Origin: Stenogyne calaminthoides
Taxonomy: Eukaryota; Streptophyta; Magnoliopsida; Lamiales; Lamiaceae
Direction of reading: 5' to 3'
Assembly (NCBI GenBank): GCA_037126765.1
Contig: JBBCBC010000022.1
Location: 17,327,758 to 17,391,757, forward strand
Length of the DNA: 64,000 nt
A program made the translations under genes and the position numbers. The notes beneath the pieces are model-generated. The model had not been told where the DNA came from. It searched no databases and saw only the letters and a program-made list of their open reading frames with translations. Below are positions 23,561-34,621 of the stretch, piece by piece (positions within the stretch are counted from its first letter, which is position 1; each line of letters starts with the position of its first letter).

Positions 23561-25971
23561 ATGTCTTCTAAAAAACTTCCCATGTTCTCAGTGGAGAACT
23601 ATGATCTATGGATACTGAGAATGCAGGCTCATCTATATTCCAAACATGAGCGTATGTGGAGAGTGGTCTCTCAAGGACCATTCCAATTTACTGTGGTGAA
23701 TCCCAGAGGAACAGAAGATGAGAGAATTGATCCTAGAGCAGAATTTCCTAAGTCTGATGACCAACTGACTCCTGAGGAGAGAAAGTTAGTCAATCTAGAC
23801 TACATTGCAAAAGACACACTATACAGTATAATTGATGATGGTGTGATGGGAATGATCTCTCATTGTAATACTGCTAAAGAGATTTGGGATACACTAGATG
23901 TAATGTGCCAAGGCACATATCATATAAAAGAAAACAAACTTTCAGTGGCAATTGGAAAGTTTGATAGTTTTGAAATGGATGATGGTGAATCAATAGACAA
24001 ATTGGAAGTCGATTCACTAAAGATCATGAATGATCTAAATGCACTTGGAAAGAAATATCCACAAAGAGAAGTTGCATTGAAAATTCTTAGAGGTCTTTCT
24101 AAGAAATGAGATATTCATGCAGTGGTGATTGAAAACACCAAGAACATTAATTCAATGCCATACCAACAAGTCTTCTCTCGAAATTTGAAGGCCTATGAAT
24201 TTGTAATTGATAAGAAATCCAAAAAGGCCGACAAAGAAAGATGATTCTTCATCGAGTAAAAATGTGGCTTTAAAAAGCCAAAGATAAAACCAATAAAACT
24301 AGAGAGTCCGAGAACCCCCCATGCCAAACATCGGGATGAGTTTGAGGAAAAGCTAAAGACCGATGGCAAGGAGGTTTGACAGACTTAATAATAGATTTGG
24401 AAAATACAAAAGCTATTACAGAACCACAAGTACGAAGAAGAAACCCGAGGACGGATCAACCGAGAAGAAGAAGGACACGAAAAAGTCAAAGGATCTTCAT
24501 CCGAAAAGAAGGACTCCAAGTCCAAGGAAGAAAATGATTAGGATGATGATACCAACAGATGCTATAATTGCGAAAGAAAGGTCACTTCCAAAGATGATTG
24601 TCCGGTTTTGAGTGCTAAGGAGAGAAGAGAAAGACAAGCTAAAAAGAGACCAAAAGTTCTCTAGCAAAAAAGCCATGGTTGCGTAAGAAGAACATTCTCG
24701 AGGAGGGATCTAGCTCTTCGGATGAGATATTCTCGACGAAGGAAAGTGATGACATCTGCCTTATGGCCATTGAGGAGGTAAACTCTTCTTTCTCTTGTTG
24801 CTCCTACACTAAAGCACAAGAGTTTTCAAGTTCCAATCGAAAAATCATTTTTTGACTGATGGATTCTTTTGAGAATCGATGAAGGACTATTCTGCTTTTT
24901 GCAAGGACCTGCTAAATAGAACTCAAGAGCGTATAAGGAACCGAAAATTTGAAAATCTAAAATGGAAAGACTCTAGCAATATTGAAATCACTTCTCAATT
25001 AATGGGAGCTACTGATGAACTGGATGTTCTGAAAGTACAACTCTCAGAGAAAGAGAAGTTGATAATGTCCCTAATCGAAAAGCTAGAGAAATCCATCAAG
25101 AGATTCAAATTAATCAAAACCGAAGTTCAATGACCTCTCGAGAAGCATAAAACTCTACAGAATCGTGGAGGATAGTGCATGTAAGAAGTTAACTCTATTG
25201 AATAATGCATCTAATGTAATAGATGAAATTCAGAGTTACCAGAGATCTGTGACTATAAAATCTGGATTGGGATACATTCCAGGGGGAACCTCACAAGGTC
25301 ATCTGAATGCTGCATTAAGTAGCAAGAAGACAATCTTTATAAAAACAGTGGCACCTACACTTCAAGCTGAAGTAATGCCCAAGGTTGTAGACAAGGGAAA
25401 AGGACCCATGGTTTCAGTAAAACTGAATAATCAGGTTGGAAAGCCCAAACCTCAGGTGAAGGCTAGAAAATCTGAGCACTCAGTTGGAAAGTTTCAGGCA
25501 AGTACTTCAAAGCCTCGGGCTAAGAATGCAAACCCGAAAGGCTCCACATCGAACCATCGAGAGAATCCTCGGATGAGAAACACTTTCAGAGACATTCTCA
25601 ACCAAGAGACCAAGTCCTCGGTATCTTTGAAACACCCAGATTTCAAAGATGAACAACTGAACCCCATTTGCCTAAGGGTAAAGGTTACCCAACCCGAAAT
25701 CATCAAAGATTTAGACCGGTCAGACAAAAAGCCTAAGCATCTCAATGTAAGGCCCGAACCAAAGAAGAATTCAAAGGCACATGTTCATGCTAAAGCGAGC
25801 ACACATACACAGAAAACTGCTAAGGCACCTAGAGTAGTAGATGTGTATGTTGATGTTTATGGAAGACAAATTAACCACTCTAAAGTGATTAGAGTTGTCA
25901 GACAGATTTGGATTCCGAAAGGTACATCTAACCTTGTAGGACCCTACACAAACTGGGTACCTAAGAATTGA
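23561..25971 (+). pseudogene. gag: gag of element 4 (long Sirevirus-type gag, broken)
   Basis: The start is the ATG at 23561 (MSSKKLPMFSVENYDLW), preferred over the in-frame ATG at 23522 because element 3 starts at the same residue (MPSKKLPMFLVENYDLW). The first frame ends at a TGA at 24107-24109 where element 3 has Trp (SKKWDIHAVVIE). Homology then continues through frameshifts: a zinc-knuckle relic near 24560 (element 3: CYNCKKIGHFQYDC), a coiled-coil-like charged stretch, and the open 268-codon segment 25165-25971 rich in Lys/Pro that ends TNLVGPYTNWVPK-type at a TGA. Many lesions coincide with CTG/CAG-to-CG changes and may not be real. Confidence 0.88.
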
Positions 25972-28390
25972 TCTGTTTTTCAGGAGGAAAACAAGGGCAC
26001 AGAACTGACTAAAGATCGCATGGCACCGATGAGCGAGAGATGAAAAAAGCTCTCGATATATGGTATCTTGACAAAGGATGTTCAAGACATATGACAGATA
26101 CAAGAAGATACTCAAAGACTATGTTGAACAAAAAAAAAGGCCCACAGATCACTTTTGGAGATAACTCCAAGGGATGAGATCAAGGATATGGAACTTTGGA
26201 AATCGACTCAGTTCATATCCATGGTGTTTCATATGTATCTGGATTGAAGCATAACTTGCTTTCAATTAGCCAATTCTGTGATAAAGGTTTCAATGTTGAG
26301 TTCTCTAAGAACTTATGTTTTGTGAAAGATGATACATCACAGAAAGTATTACTGACTAAGAGGGTCACCAGATTAAGCCTGAAACAGAAAGATAAATCAT
26401 CCACTGAACCAGAAAAGAAGAAGTCAGTCACATCCTATGATTGGAGTGACTCAGACTCAGATAAAGAAGTTCAGGATGGAACTCAGGATGGTGAGACTCA
26501 GGAAAACCAACACTCCAAAGGTGACCAATCTGAACAGACACCAGTTCAGACTCAGGTATGTGATGTCAATGAAGATGTGGTCACAACTGAGGCAAATTCT
26601 GAATCTAATCAACCAAAGGGGAACAAATGTCTCTGACAATGTTCTAAATAGAATTTCCCCTGAGAAAGATGATTCCCTTTCTCCTTTTCTGTTGTTCCCT
26701 GAGTTTACTAATTTAACTGAACCTAACATTTCAAATGTTGAGGATATTATTGAAGGGGGAACATCAAGAAGGAAATGGTTAGATAGTCATCCTACAAGTC
26801 AGATTGTGGGTGATCTAACTGAAAGTGTTAAAACAAGAAGGTTCCATGGTGAAAGTGCACTATTCTGCTACTTCCTATCAGAGAAAGAACCTTCTGAGAT
26901 TGGTGATGCTCTACAAGATTCTCATTGGATTACTGCTATGCAAGATGAGCTGAATCAATTCTCAAGGAATGAAGTATGGGAGCTAGTAGATAGACCAGAA
27001 AGGCACAATTTCATTGGAACCAAGTGGGTTTTCAAGAATAAAAGAGATGAAAACAACAACATTGTGAGAAACAAGTCAAGGCTAGTTGCACAAGGTTATT
27101 CCCAAGAAGAAGGCTTGGATTATGATGAAACCTTTGCACCTGTTGCAAGACTAGAAGCCATCAGATTGTTTCTTGCATATGCTGCCCACATGAAGTTCAT
27201 AGTCTATCAAATGGATGTGAAAAGTGCATTTCTGAATGGTGTGCTTAAAGAAGAGGTTTATGTGGAACAACCTCCTGGTTTCAAACAAAATGACCAAGTT
27301 TACAGGCTCAGAAAAGCTTTGTATGGTCTCAAACAAGCATCCAGAGCATGGTATGATACTCTTTCTCAGTTTCTTACTGACCATGGTTTTGTCAAAGGGA
27401 CTGTTGATAGAACTTTGTTCAGGATAGAGGATGGGGAAGATATCTTGCTAGTTCAAATATATGTTGATGACATCATTTTTGGATCTCCAAACCATCAGCT
27501 GTGTGAAAAGTTTTCAACACTGATGAAAGGCAAGTTTGAGATGTCAATGATGGGAGAGATGAATTTCTTTCTAGGTCTTCAAGTGAAACAATCAAAGGAA
27601 GGAATATTCATCAACCAGGCAAAGTACACCAGAGATCTGATTGCCAAATATGGTGTACAGAATTGCAATACAGTTAGGATTCCTATGAATACTAACTACA
27701 ATATGGATCCTGATTCTGAAGGCAAATCAGTAAGCCATACTGATTATAGAGGAATCATTGGATCATTGCTCTATCTTACGTTAAAGTAGGCCTGATATAA
27801 CATTTCTGTTGGGATATGTGCAAGATACCAAGCTAATCCTAAGGCTAGTCACATGGAGGCTGCCAAAAACATACTAAAGTATCTTAAAGGCACAGTGAAT
27901 AGAGGATTATGGTATCCAGCTGATGATAACCTTGAATTAACTGGTTACTCAGATGCTGATTATGGAGGTTGCAGAATTGACAGGAAGTCCACTTCAGGAA
28001 CTTGTCAATTTCTAGGAAGTAAGCTGATATCTTGGTTTTCGAAGAAATAGACCTCAGTAGCAACAAGTACTACTCAAAATTTGAATACATGGTCACAGGA
28101 AGTCAAGTTGTGCTTTCGATTCTTTAGCTCGCACAACAATTAAGGGATTATAAAGTTGTAGCCAATGAAGTACCAATATTTTGTGACAATAATAGTGTCA
28201 TTGCTATTTCACAAAATCCGGTATTGCACACCAGATGCAAGCATGTGGATATCAGACATCACTTCATCAGAGATCATGTCGAGAAGAAGGACATAAGGAT
28301 GGAGAAAATTCATACTGATAAGCAGAGAGTTGATATCTTGACTAAACCTTTGGGTTTGAATCAAGATTTCGTGAACTTTCGGTTTAATTA
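25972..28390 (+). pseudogene. pol: pol of element 4: protease, RT, RNase H; integrase deleted
   Basis: The protease motif at about 26061-26095 reads WYLDKGCSRHMTD where element 3 has WYLDSGCSRHMTG, so the catalytic DSG is changed to DKG. At 26196-26370 the frame passes from DDTSQKVLLT straight to KRVTRLSLKQK; in element 3 these are separated by the pre-integrase and integrase domains, so about 1 kb containing all of integrase is deleted. The 26437-27789 frame holds an intact RT (YQMDVKSAFLNGVL, IYVDDIIFGSPN). RNase H (27853-28380) is broken by a frameshift near 27790 and a TAG at 28048, but retains YSDADYGGCRIDRKSTSG, CDNNSVIAI and HTRCKHVDIRHHFIRDH. Confidence 0.92.
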
Positions 28391-28910
28391 GGGATGTTAG
28401 AACCGGTGTATAGAGTAAAATCAAAAATTGAAGATTTTCGGATGCATGAAGTTTTCTCGAATTCTCTTGAGAAGCTCGGGATAAAATGGAAATATTGAAT
28501 CGAGTCTCGAGAAACTCAGTTCTTCAAGGTCAAGATTTCGAAAGATCTTGAACCAATTCAAGATTTTCGATTATTATAATGACATTTTATCAAGGTCAGT
28601 ACTCAGTAAGACTGATAGAGAGAAATTAGTCTGAAGAAGTAATGACTCATGCGACTCATTTATTGCTCAAATGAAGCTCAGTAATCATTCGCAATAAATA
28701 CAAAACACCTGAGGAATGTTTTTGGGCGGGATCATTTTAAATTTTGAAGAAGGTCAACAGTCATTTAATGCTCTGTTACATTAATGACCAATGAGGATGT
28801 TTTGGCGGCTTACTTTTTGGAGATCGTCAGTTCGTATACCCGATTAATCGGAGATTAATCTCAACCGTTGTTTTTCACATAACCAACACGATTCCCCACG
28901 ATTTCGAAGC

Positions 28911-28918
28911 TATATATA
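28911..28918 (+). promoter_or_regulatory. Putative internal promoter TATA box of the element 4 aORF
   Basis: TATATATACCCCA lies 127 bp before the aORF start at 29045. Element 3 has the identical 13-mer upstream of its aORF (minus strand, TATA at 45725-45732). Upstream of both is an AATCTCAACC(G/A)TTG stretch. Conservation of a TATA box in a non-coding gap between pol and the aORF suggests a separate transcript. Confidence 0.5.
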
Positions 28919-29044
28919 CCCCAATAATCCATTCAAGCCAAAATTTTAGCAAACCCTTCGTTCCCAAATCCTCTGCAAATAAATCCCCTTTGCCCAGAAA
29001 TTCCCAAAACCCTAAAATCTTCTTTTCTTCAATCAATCTCTAAA

Positions 29045-32000
29045 ATGGCCCCAACCTTGTTCGAGAGATTAGCCGAAACCAACAAGCCGTGGTACGAGTT
29101 CGTTGTCTCACTCGAAAGCACAACCAACTCAAAGCCAGAAGAGGAGGCTCAGATATGATTCGATCAAGCTAAACTCACCCATCTAGTCGCAGTTTCGACC
29201 CGCACAGGAGTTTGTGAAAGAGGTAATCGAATTCATCTATAACTTGAAGATAGATGAAGAGGACTGTATGCATTCTTAGATTACTGTATCACATTTAGAG
29301 CAGTCGTCCAAATACATCGATTTTGAGAGGGATCTGTATATAGTTCCGAAAAATTTGAATGATGTTTTTGAGCTCTGTGATAGAGGAGAGGATCCTGCGA
29401 TGTATATGTCAGGTAGAGATCAAGAGTACTTAGATAGGATTGCTGAGAATCTTGTGAAATTTGAGGCGACATTGCATAAGAGACACTTGAAGCCACAATA
29501 TCGAGTTTTGATGGATATTGTGAGCAAGAGCATCATGAGTCTTCTTTGGGGAGTTTTGAGCGGTCAAGACTCAAGCTCAAATTGATGGCGGCAATAGAGG
29601 CCTCATCCACCACCGACTTCAACTGGCTGCAATTTTTTATTCAGACGGTGAGTGAGCAGACCAAAGTTTTGAAGAAGGTTGACGGGGCTATCTCAATAAA
29701 AGGCAAGATCCACCATGCCACCAAAATTGCTTATATTTTGGAGATGTGCAGAGAGGAGGAGGATATCTTCGCCAATTCGACCTCATTCCCTAAGTCCAAA
29801 ATTCTCTTTAAGCCCATTGCTGCAAAGAAGCAGACCATTAGGGGAAGAGAGAAAAGAAGGTAGAATCACCGATTCTGAGGTTGAAAAAGAGACTCAACAA
29901 ACCGGGGAAGGTTTTGTTGGAGGCAAAGATGGAGCAGGTGCAAAAATAATGAAGCGAAAGAACCTTGCCCCCAAAGCGCGAAAGATTGGTGGTTCTCACC
30001 GATGAAGATGGCAATGATTCTGAGGAGATTCAATCTGAGGGCCAAACCGCTCAGAGTTCGCCATTGCAAGTTTTGGCTCAGGTTATCTCAAAGGCACAAG
30101 AACAGACTGAGGAGTAGGTCTTCTCTGAGGTGCTTGAGACATCTCTAAGTTCGGATAAAATTTCTCGGGAAATTTTCAAAGGAACTCAGCCCTCGAGAGA
30201 TTCCTTTGAAAAAGTGTCGGCTCGGGCACATGCCAGAAGAGCCAACTCGTAACCAATTTGAGGAAGTGTCACCAGACCCGAGAACCCACTCGGATGCAAA
30301 TCGAGGACTTGATCAAGACAACCTTCAGAGGTCAGCTGAGACTCGGGGAGCATAATATTCTTGATGAGCTCTGAAAGTGATCTACTTCTTGATCCTCGCC
30401 AGGCTTCAATCGAACCGTAGAGCCCGAGATGGAAGAAGGGCGAGGCTCAAGAAGGCGAAAGTGGAGGAGCAAGGGGAACGGTTCATTCTTGACCGCTACC
30501 CCTCGAGCTCAAATCATACCCCGATCTGCAAGATGTTTTCTTCAGATTAAGGACAATCTGTGTTCATCCTCAATCGGACTCTTCCCGAGATGCTTGATAT
30601 TGCTTTGCTTCGGGGGAAAATCTGGAATGAGGAGACAAATTTTTCGACCGACTTCTCGGGGTTCGGAAGACAAAGCTCGGATGAAAAAATTTCGATTTTG
30701 ATGAGCCGGTTCGAGAGGAAGTTAGCTGAAAGAAAAAAGCTGAAGTTGGTGCCCCAAGCAATGGAGACAAATCTCAAGATGGAGATGGGGACCAACAGGG
30801 AGATGTTGAGGATCAGTCTCAGATGGAAAAGGAGACTTCATTGCTAATCAACTTTGAAATTGATCAACCTCGATCGAAGTTAGCACTCTTCAGTACCTTT
30901 TTTGGCACTATTAACAATTATGCCAAAGTTATGAAAGTTCTATCTTTAATTCAATTGTCGATAAAACAGACCGAGGCTCGATTGGAGACCGGAGCTCGGG
31001 ATGAAGTCAGAGCTCAGATGATCAAACAAAGACACGAAGTTGCGTAATGTTCCCGAGATTGATCTCACTCCCTTGATGGAGAAACTTGGGAAGGTTGAGC
31101 CAATGATGATCAAGATTGCTCAGATGGAAGAAACATTGGCTAATCAAGCTCAACAGATGGAAAGTCTTAGTCACTCTTTAGAGTTGGTGCTAATCCAAAA
31201 CACTCTGACCTCACAGATGACCTCCATGGAAGATAAGCTGAATGAAAAGCTGGAGGGAGTCAAGGCTGAGCTCAAAGGTTTGAAATGAATCGAAGCACCG
31301 TGAGTCAACCGTGCATTTCTAGAGGTGAAGTTGGCGAGAGGAAATGAAGTGATGATAAAATCTGCTGTTGAGGAAATGAGCTCAATGCTCATGACCAAGA
31401 TGACAGAGATGTTCAAAGAAGCACTCTCTGGCCAGTTTGCCCATTTATCTAAAGAATTTTTTGTGGCCAAGAACCATCTAAGGAGACTGGAAGACAAACA
31501 AGATCAGATAGCAGGAGAAGTTCGCTGTGTGAGCAAAGAACAATATCACATGGACACAAAGATTCTCGGACTTCTTCCAAATTACGGTGCGAAGGGGGGA
31601 AAAGGAAGGTGAAGACCTCGGGAAGTTCATGGCACGTGCTTTGGAGAAGAAGGCTCGAAAAGATGCCTGTATAACCTAGCCAAATGAGAATAACCTGAAG
31701 TTCCAAAAAGTTTATCTACACTCGAAGTTTCGAGCAAACCATGCTTGATGTTGCAAGAGAGAAACCGAAGTTCGCAAAGGTTGGAACAAGCCAAGCGGTA
31801 GAAAAAAGCCTATTTGTTCAACTCGAAGTTTCGCTCAAAGCAAAGCCATGCTTGATGATGAAGAAAGAAGAATCAGTCTCAACCTCGAGAGAAAGTCTTC
31901 AACACAAAGCTCAAGACACTCCAAATAGAACAAGCTAAGAAAGCTGATTTGCAGAGCTCTGGATCAAAAAGAAGATAGACGAAAGCCTTGGGGAGTTTGT

Positions 32001-32497
32001 TTTAACAAGAGGAAAGGGACATCAAAAGCACTAAAGTGGCCCCACTTTGATAAATGGATGCCTATCAAACTCAACGATATGTGGCCAAGTCAAGAGAACC
32101 TTCGTTTCAATTATGATGATGAAGAAAAGCTCGATCAAAATGAAGCATTCATTGAATATCTCCTAACCTTCGGATCCAAAGTATCTAAGTCTTCATTAAC
32201 CTTGGATGAAGGAGAGATAGTAGCCTCGTCCATATTCCTATCCTCCTCCAAGACTTGAATTGCTTGGTGAATGAGAAGGCCATTACTCAAGAAATTGCTT
32301 TCGATATCTTTGGTCATTTAGGTCTAACAGAAACAATCGTATTATTAAGGAGAGAAATGAGTGAAGAAGAGATTTTTCGGAATGTTCGACTGAGGTGCCT
32401 TTTTGATGAAGTTGAGAATGAAGCAAACCAAGAGCGTATGTTCCGAGAGTCAAATCAAGATCAAGACTCGATAATCTTTAAATTTTTGTCTTTTTAA
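29045..32497 (+). pseudogene. Additional ORF (aORF) of element 4, fragmented
   Basis: The start MAPTLFERLAETNKPWYEF corresponds to element 3 residues near YGMIRNLAVSEKPYFEH. Consecutive fragments match the element 3 aORF in order: NDVFELCDRGEDPAMYM, RVLMDIVSKSIMS, KLMAAIEASSTTDFNWLQF, YPDLQDVFFRLRT, IDLTPLMEKLGKVEPMM, a Gln/Glu/Leu-rich coiled-coil-like segment (31040-31600), PHFDKWMPIKLNDMW and QNEAFIEYLLTF. Frame changes are frequent, especially where CG strings replace CTG/CAG. Position after pol is that of the Sirevirus env-like or additional ORF. No membrane segment was seen, so I do not call it an envelope gene; a putative plant transposon/gag-like protein is an alternative. Confidence 0.82.
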
Positions 32498-32646
32498 TTT
32501 TGTTGATAAATTCATTGTAATCAGAATGGTATACTCATCATCAATGAAGATTTATCATTATGCTCAAAAGATAATATCTCATTATCTTATTTACATGTCT
32601 TTTATTTTGATATGCCTAAAAGAATGTCTAAGGTTTTTATGTTGAT

Positions 32647-32857
32647 AAGGGAGAAATTGTTAATATGGGGAAATTGTTTATATTTAAATGAACTACTTAA
32701 AGAGATTTGTAAATTGCAAAATGATTTAAATTGTTAGGAGTTCCTCCGTTTTTAAGAAATTGTTGGGAGACAACCAATTTGTAATAGGATAAAAAAACCC
32801 AAAATAGGTTATAAGTTTGTAACAAGATATGTTTTGACATCATCAAAACGGGGAAAT
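32647..32857 (+). other. Repeated polypurine tracts before 3' LTR of element 4
   Basis: Three similar purine runs, each followed by TTGTT: AAGGGAGAAATTGTTA (near 32647), ATGGGGAAATTGTTTA (near 32665) and ACGGGGAAATTGTTGG, which runs into the LTR at 32858. Multiple polypurine tracts upstream of the 3' LTR are a reported Sirevirus trait. Confidence 0.65.
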
Positions 32858-34616
32858 TGTTGGAGATGAATTTAAAATATATGATTTTGATTAAGATCCC
32901 AAAACCCCGAAAGTACATGTTCGTAATGATCTTGATAGTTGAGATTCGGTTTTAGAGATGTGTTATCCGAAAAATGTATAGTACAAATAGTTCCAGGTTT
33001 CAAGACTCGAAGAACTCAAGATGTTTCAAAAAAGTTTCAATATGAAATCCAGACGGAAGACTACATGAAAGGATATTGAGAAACTAAAGACTCAACCGTG
33101 ATTAGGGAGTTTCAAACCCAAATAATAAGATCGAAAACCGAAGATCACAAACCACCATAGTAATTACCGAAGACTCACGAAGGTCTCTCTCAAGATGAAC
33201 TAATGTTTTCAATATATCTATCCTCCTTGGTGTATGCCTTCCTTAGAAAATAGATAGTTGCCAACCCATTCAAATGCGCATAAAAATGAACTAAGTCGGT
33301 TAAGGTTATATCAAATTTAGTTTGTAACCAAAAGAACTGAAGATGTCTAAACTTATTCTTGACAAAAAGTCAAAAAGAGGAAAGATCATTGTAAACTTAG
33401 AATTTCCCAAAAAGGATGTCTATATTGAAAAGTTCCAGCTCACTATAGTGAAAGCCTATGAAAGGCTATTGCTGATAAGAATTTCAAACCCTCAAATATA
33501 GCCGTTTCTCACACACCATAAGAGATATCTCCAACCTCTTTGATATTTCAAGTGACTTCATATGCCTAAAATACCGTATCTCATCCTATGGTCACGGAAA
33601 TTTATACAGAACTCAAACCCCAAACTTATTCTTGAAAAGTTAAAGTTGGAAACTTAGAATTTCCCAAGTTTCTATATTGAAGAAGAGCTCACTATACTTA
33701 GCCTAACTTGATAAGAATTATCCAAAGCTTAAATATCCCTCTTGCATTGTGATTGTAAAGGATATCTAAGCCTAGTTGAAAACCAACAGAGAAACCCCAA
33801 CCTTGAAAGGTAGCTTGTTTTGTTGGTTGAAGAGTTGTAAAGAGTTAAAACTACGGAGTAGTCGAAAAACTCTAGAGGAGAAGTTAGTAAGCTACAGGGG
33901 TTTGTTTGTGTTTGAGTAAGTAAACCACGTGAGGTAGTCGAAAAACTCAAGGTCGGGTTGAGTAAGTAAACTAAGTGGAGTAAACTAAAAACTTCGAGGT
34001 AGTTGAGTAAGTAAACTACCGAGGTGATTATTAGTGAATTTCTCTCGAGGATCGAGAGAGAGTGGATGTAGGAGCTTGAGTCTCTCGAACCACTACAATT
34101 CTTTGTGTTGTTTATTGCTTTCCGTATTTGTGCTTAACTCGTTGCATTGACTTGATTTTGAAAGCATACTTTTCATCGACATTTCAGTTGGAATCAATCC
34201 AATTGAAGTTGCATAATCAATCACAACAATCACTAATTCATAAAGGGAAGGTTTTTCAAAGAAAGCTTAAAACGAGTATAATCTAAGGGCCAACCATTCC
34301 GCACGACTGAGTAGCTAGAACAGATAGTTACCAATCTGAACTCTCTTCTGAGGATTCAGTAAGTTAGTTATCTGATCCAAGCAACTCAGGATCTCTAACA
34401 CTCGGACTCAGGTTTAGGATTATCCGAGGTATCCGAAAAGCGGCTTCAGGATCCACGTCTCGTAGACTTTGACTCAGAGCGATCTGTGCTTCTCAGAACC
34501 TAATCTTCAGGATTATCTGACCCAAGCTGACCTCAGTAAGAAAAAGTTTTAAAAACACTGAACACGTGTATTCCCCCCCCATACACGTGTAAGACTCGTT
34601 TGCACCGGGACCAACA
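32858..34616 (+). repeat. 3' LTR of element 4 (mosaic)
   Basis: It starts TGTTGGAGATGAATTT and ends GGGACCAACA, matching the 5' LTR at both ends. The interior is odd. From about 33330 to 33480 short words of the 22070-22220 part and of the 22380-22480 part of the 5' LTR alternate, and the TATA block is missing. From 32890 to 33330 CTG/CAG positions read as CG. From 34300 the copy is clean while the 5' LTR is altered. It is about 240 bp shorter than the 5' LTR. Confidence 0.92.
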
Positions 34617-34621
34617 GGAAC

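Larger units (their letters stand above)
21430..34616 (+). mobile_element. Sirevirus-like Copia element 4, complete, nested
   Basis: LTRs at 21430-23426 and 32858-34616 flank primer site, gag, protease, RT, RNase H, an additional ORF and polypurine tracts, all on the plus strand. A perfect 5-bp target-site duplication GGAAC (21425-21429, 34617-34621) proves a single insertion into the solo LTR of element 5. Length is 13.2 kb. The integrase is missing. Many apparent frameshifts lie in patches with the abnormal CTG/CAG-to-CG pattern, so part of the decay may be artefact. Relation to element 3 is evident in LTR, gag, pol and aORF. Confidence 0.95.

Noticed and set aside
23232..23571. Frames on both strands across the LTR end and primer site at 23.3-23.5 kb
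   Set aside because: They cross the LTR/primer-site border; the gag start conserved with element 3 is at 23561.
30429..30847. Several overlapping 80-95 codon frames on both strands
   Set aside because: They are frame-shifted pieces and shadows of the element 4 aORF in a patch with consensus problems.
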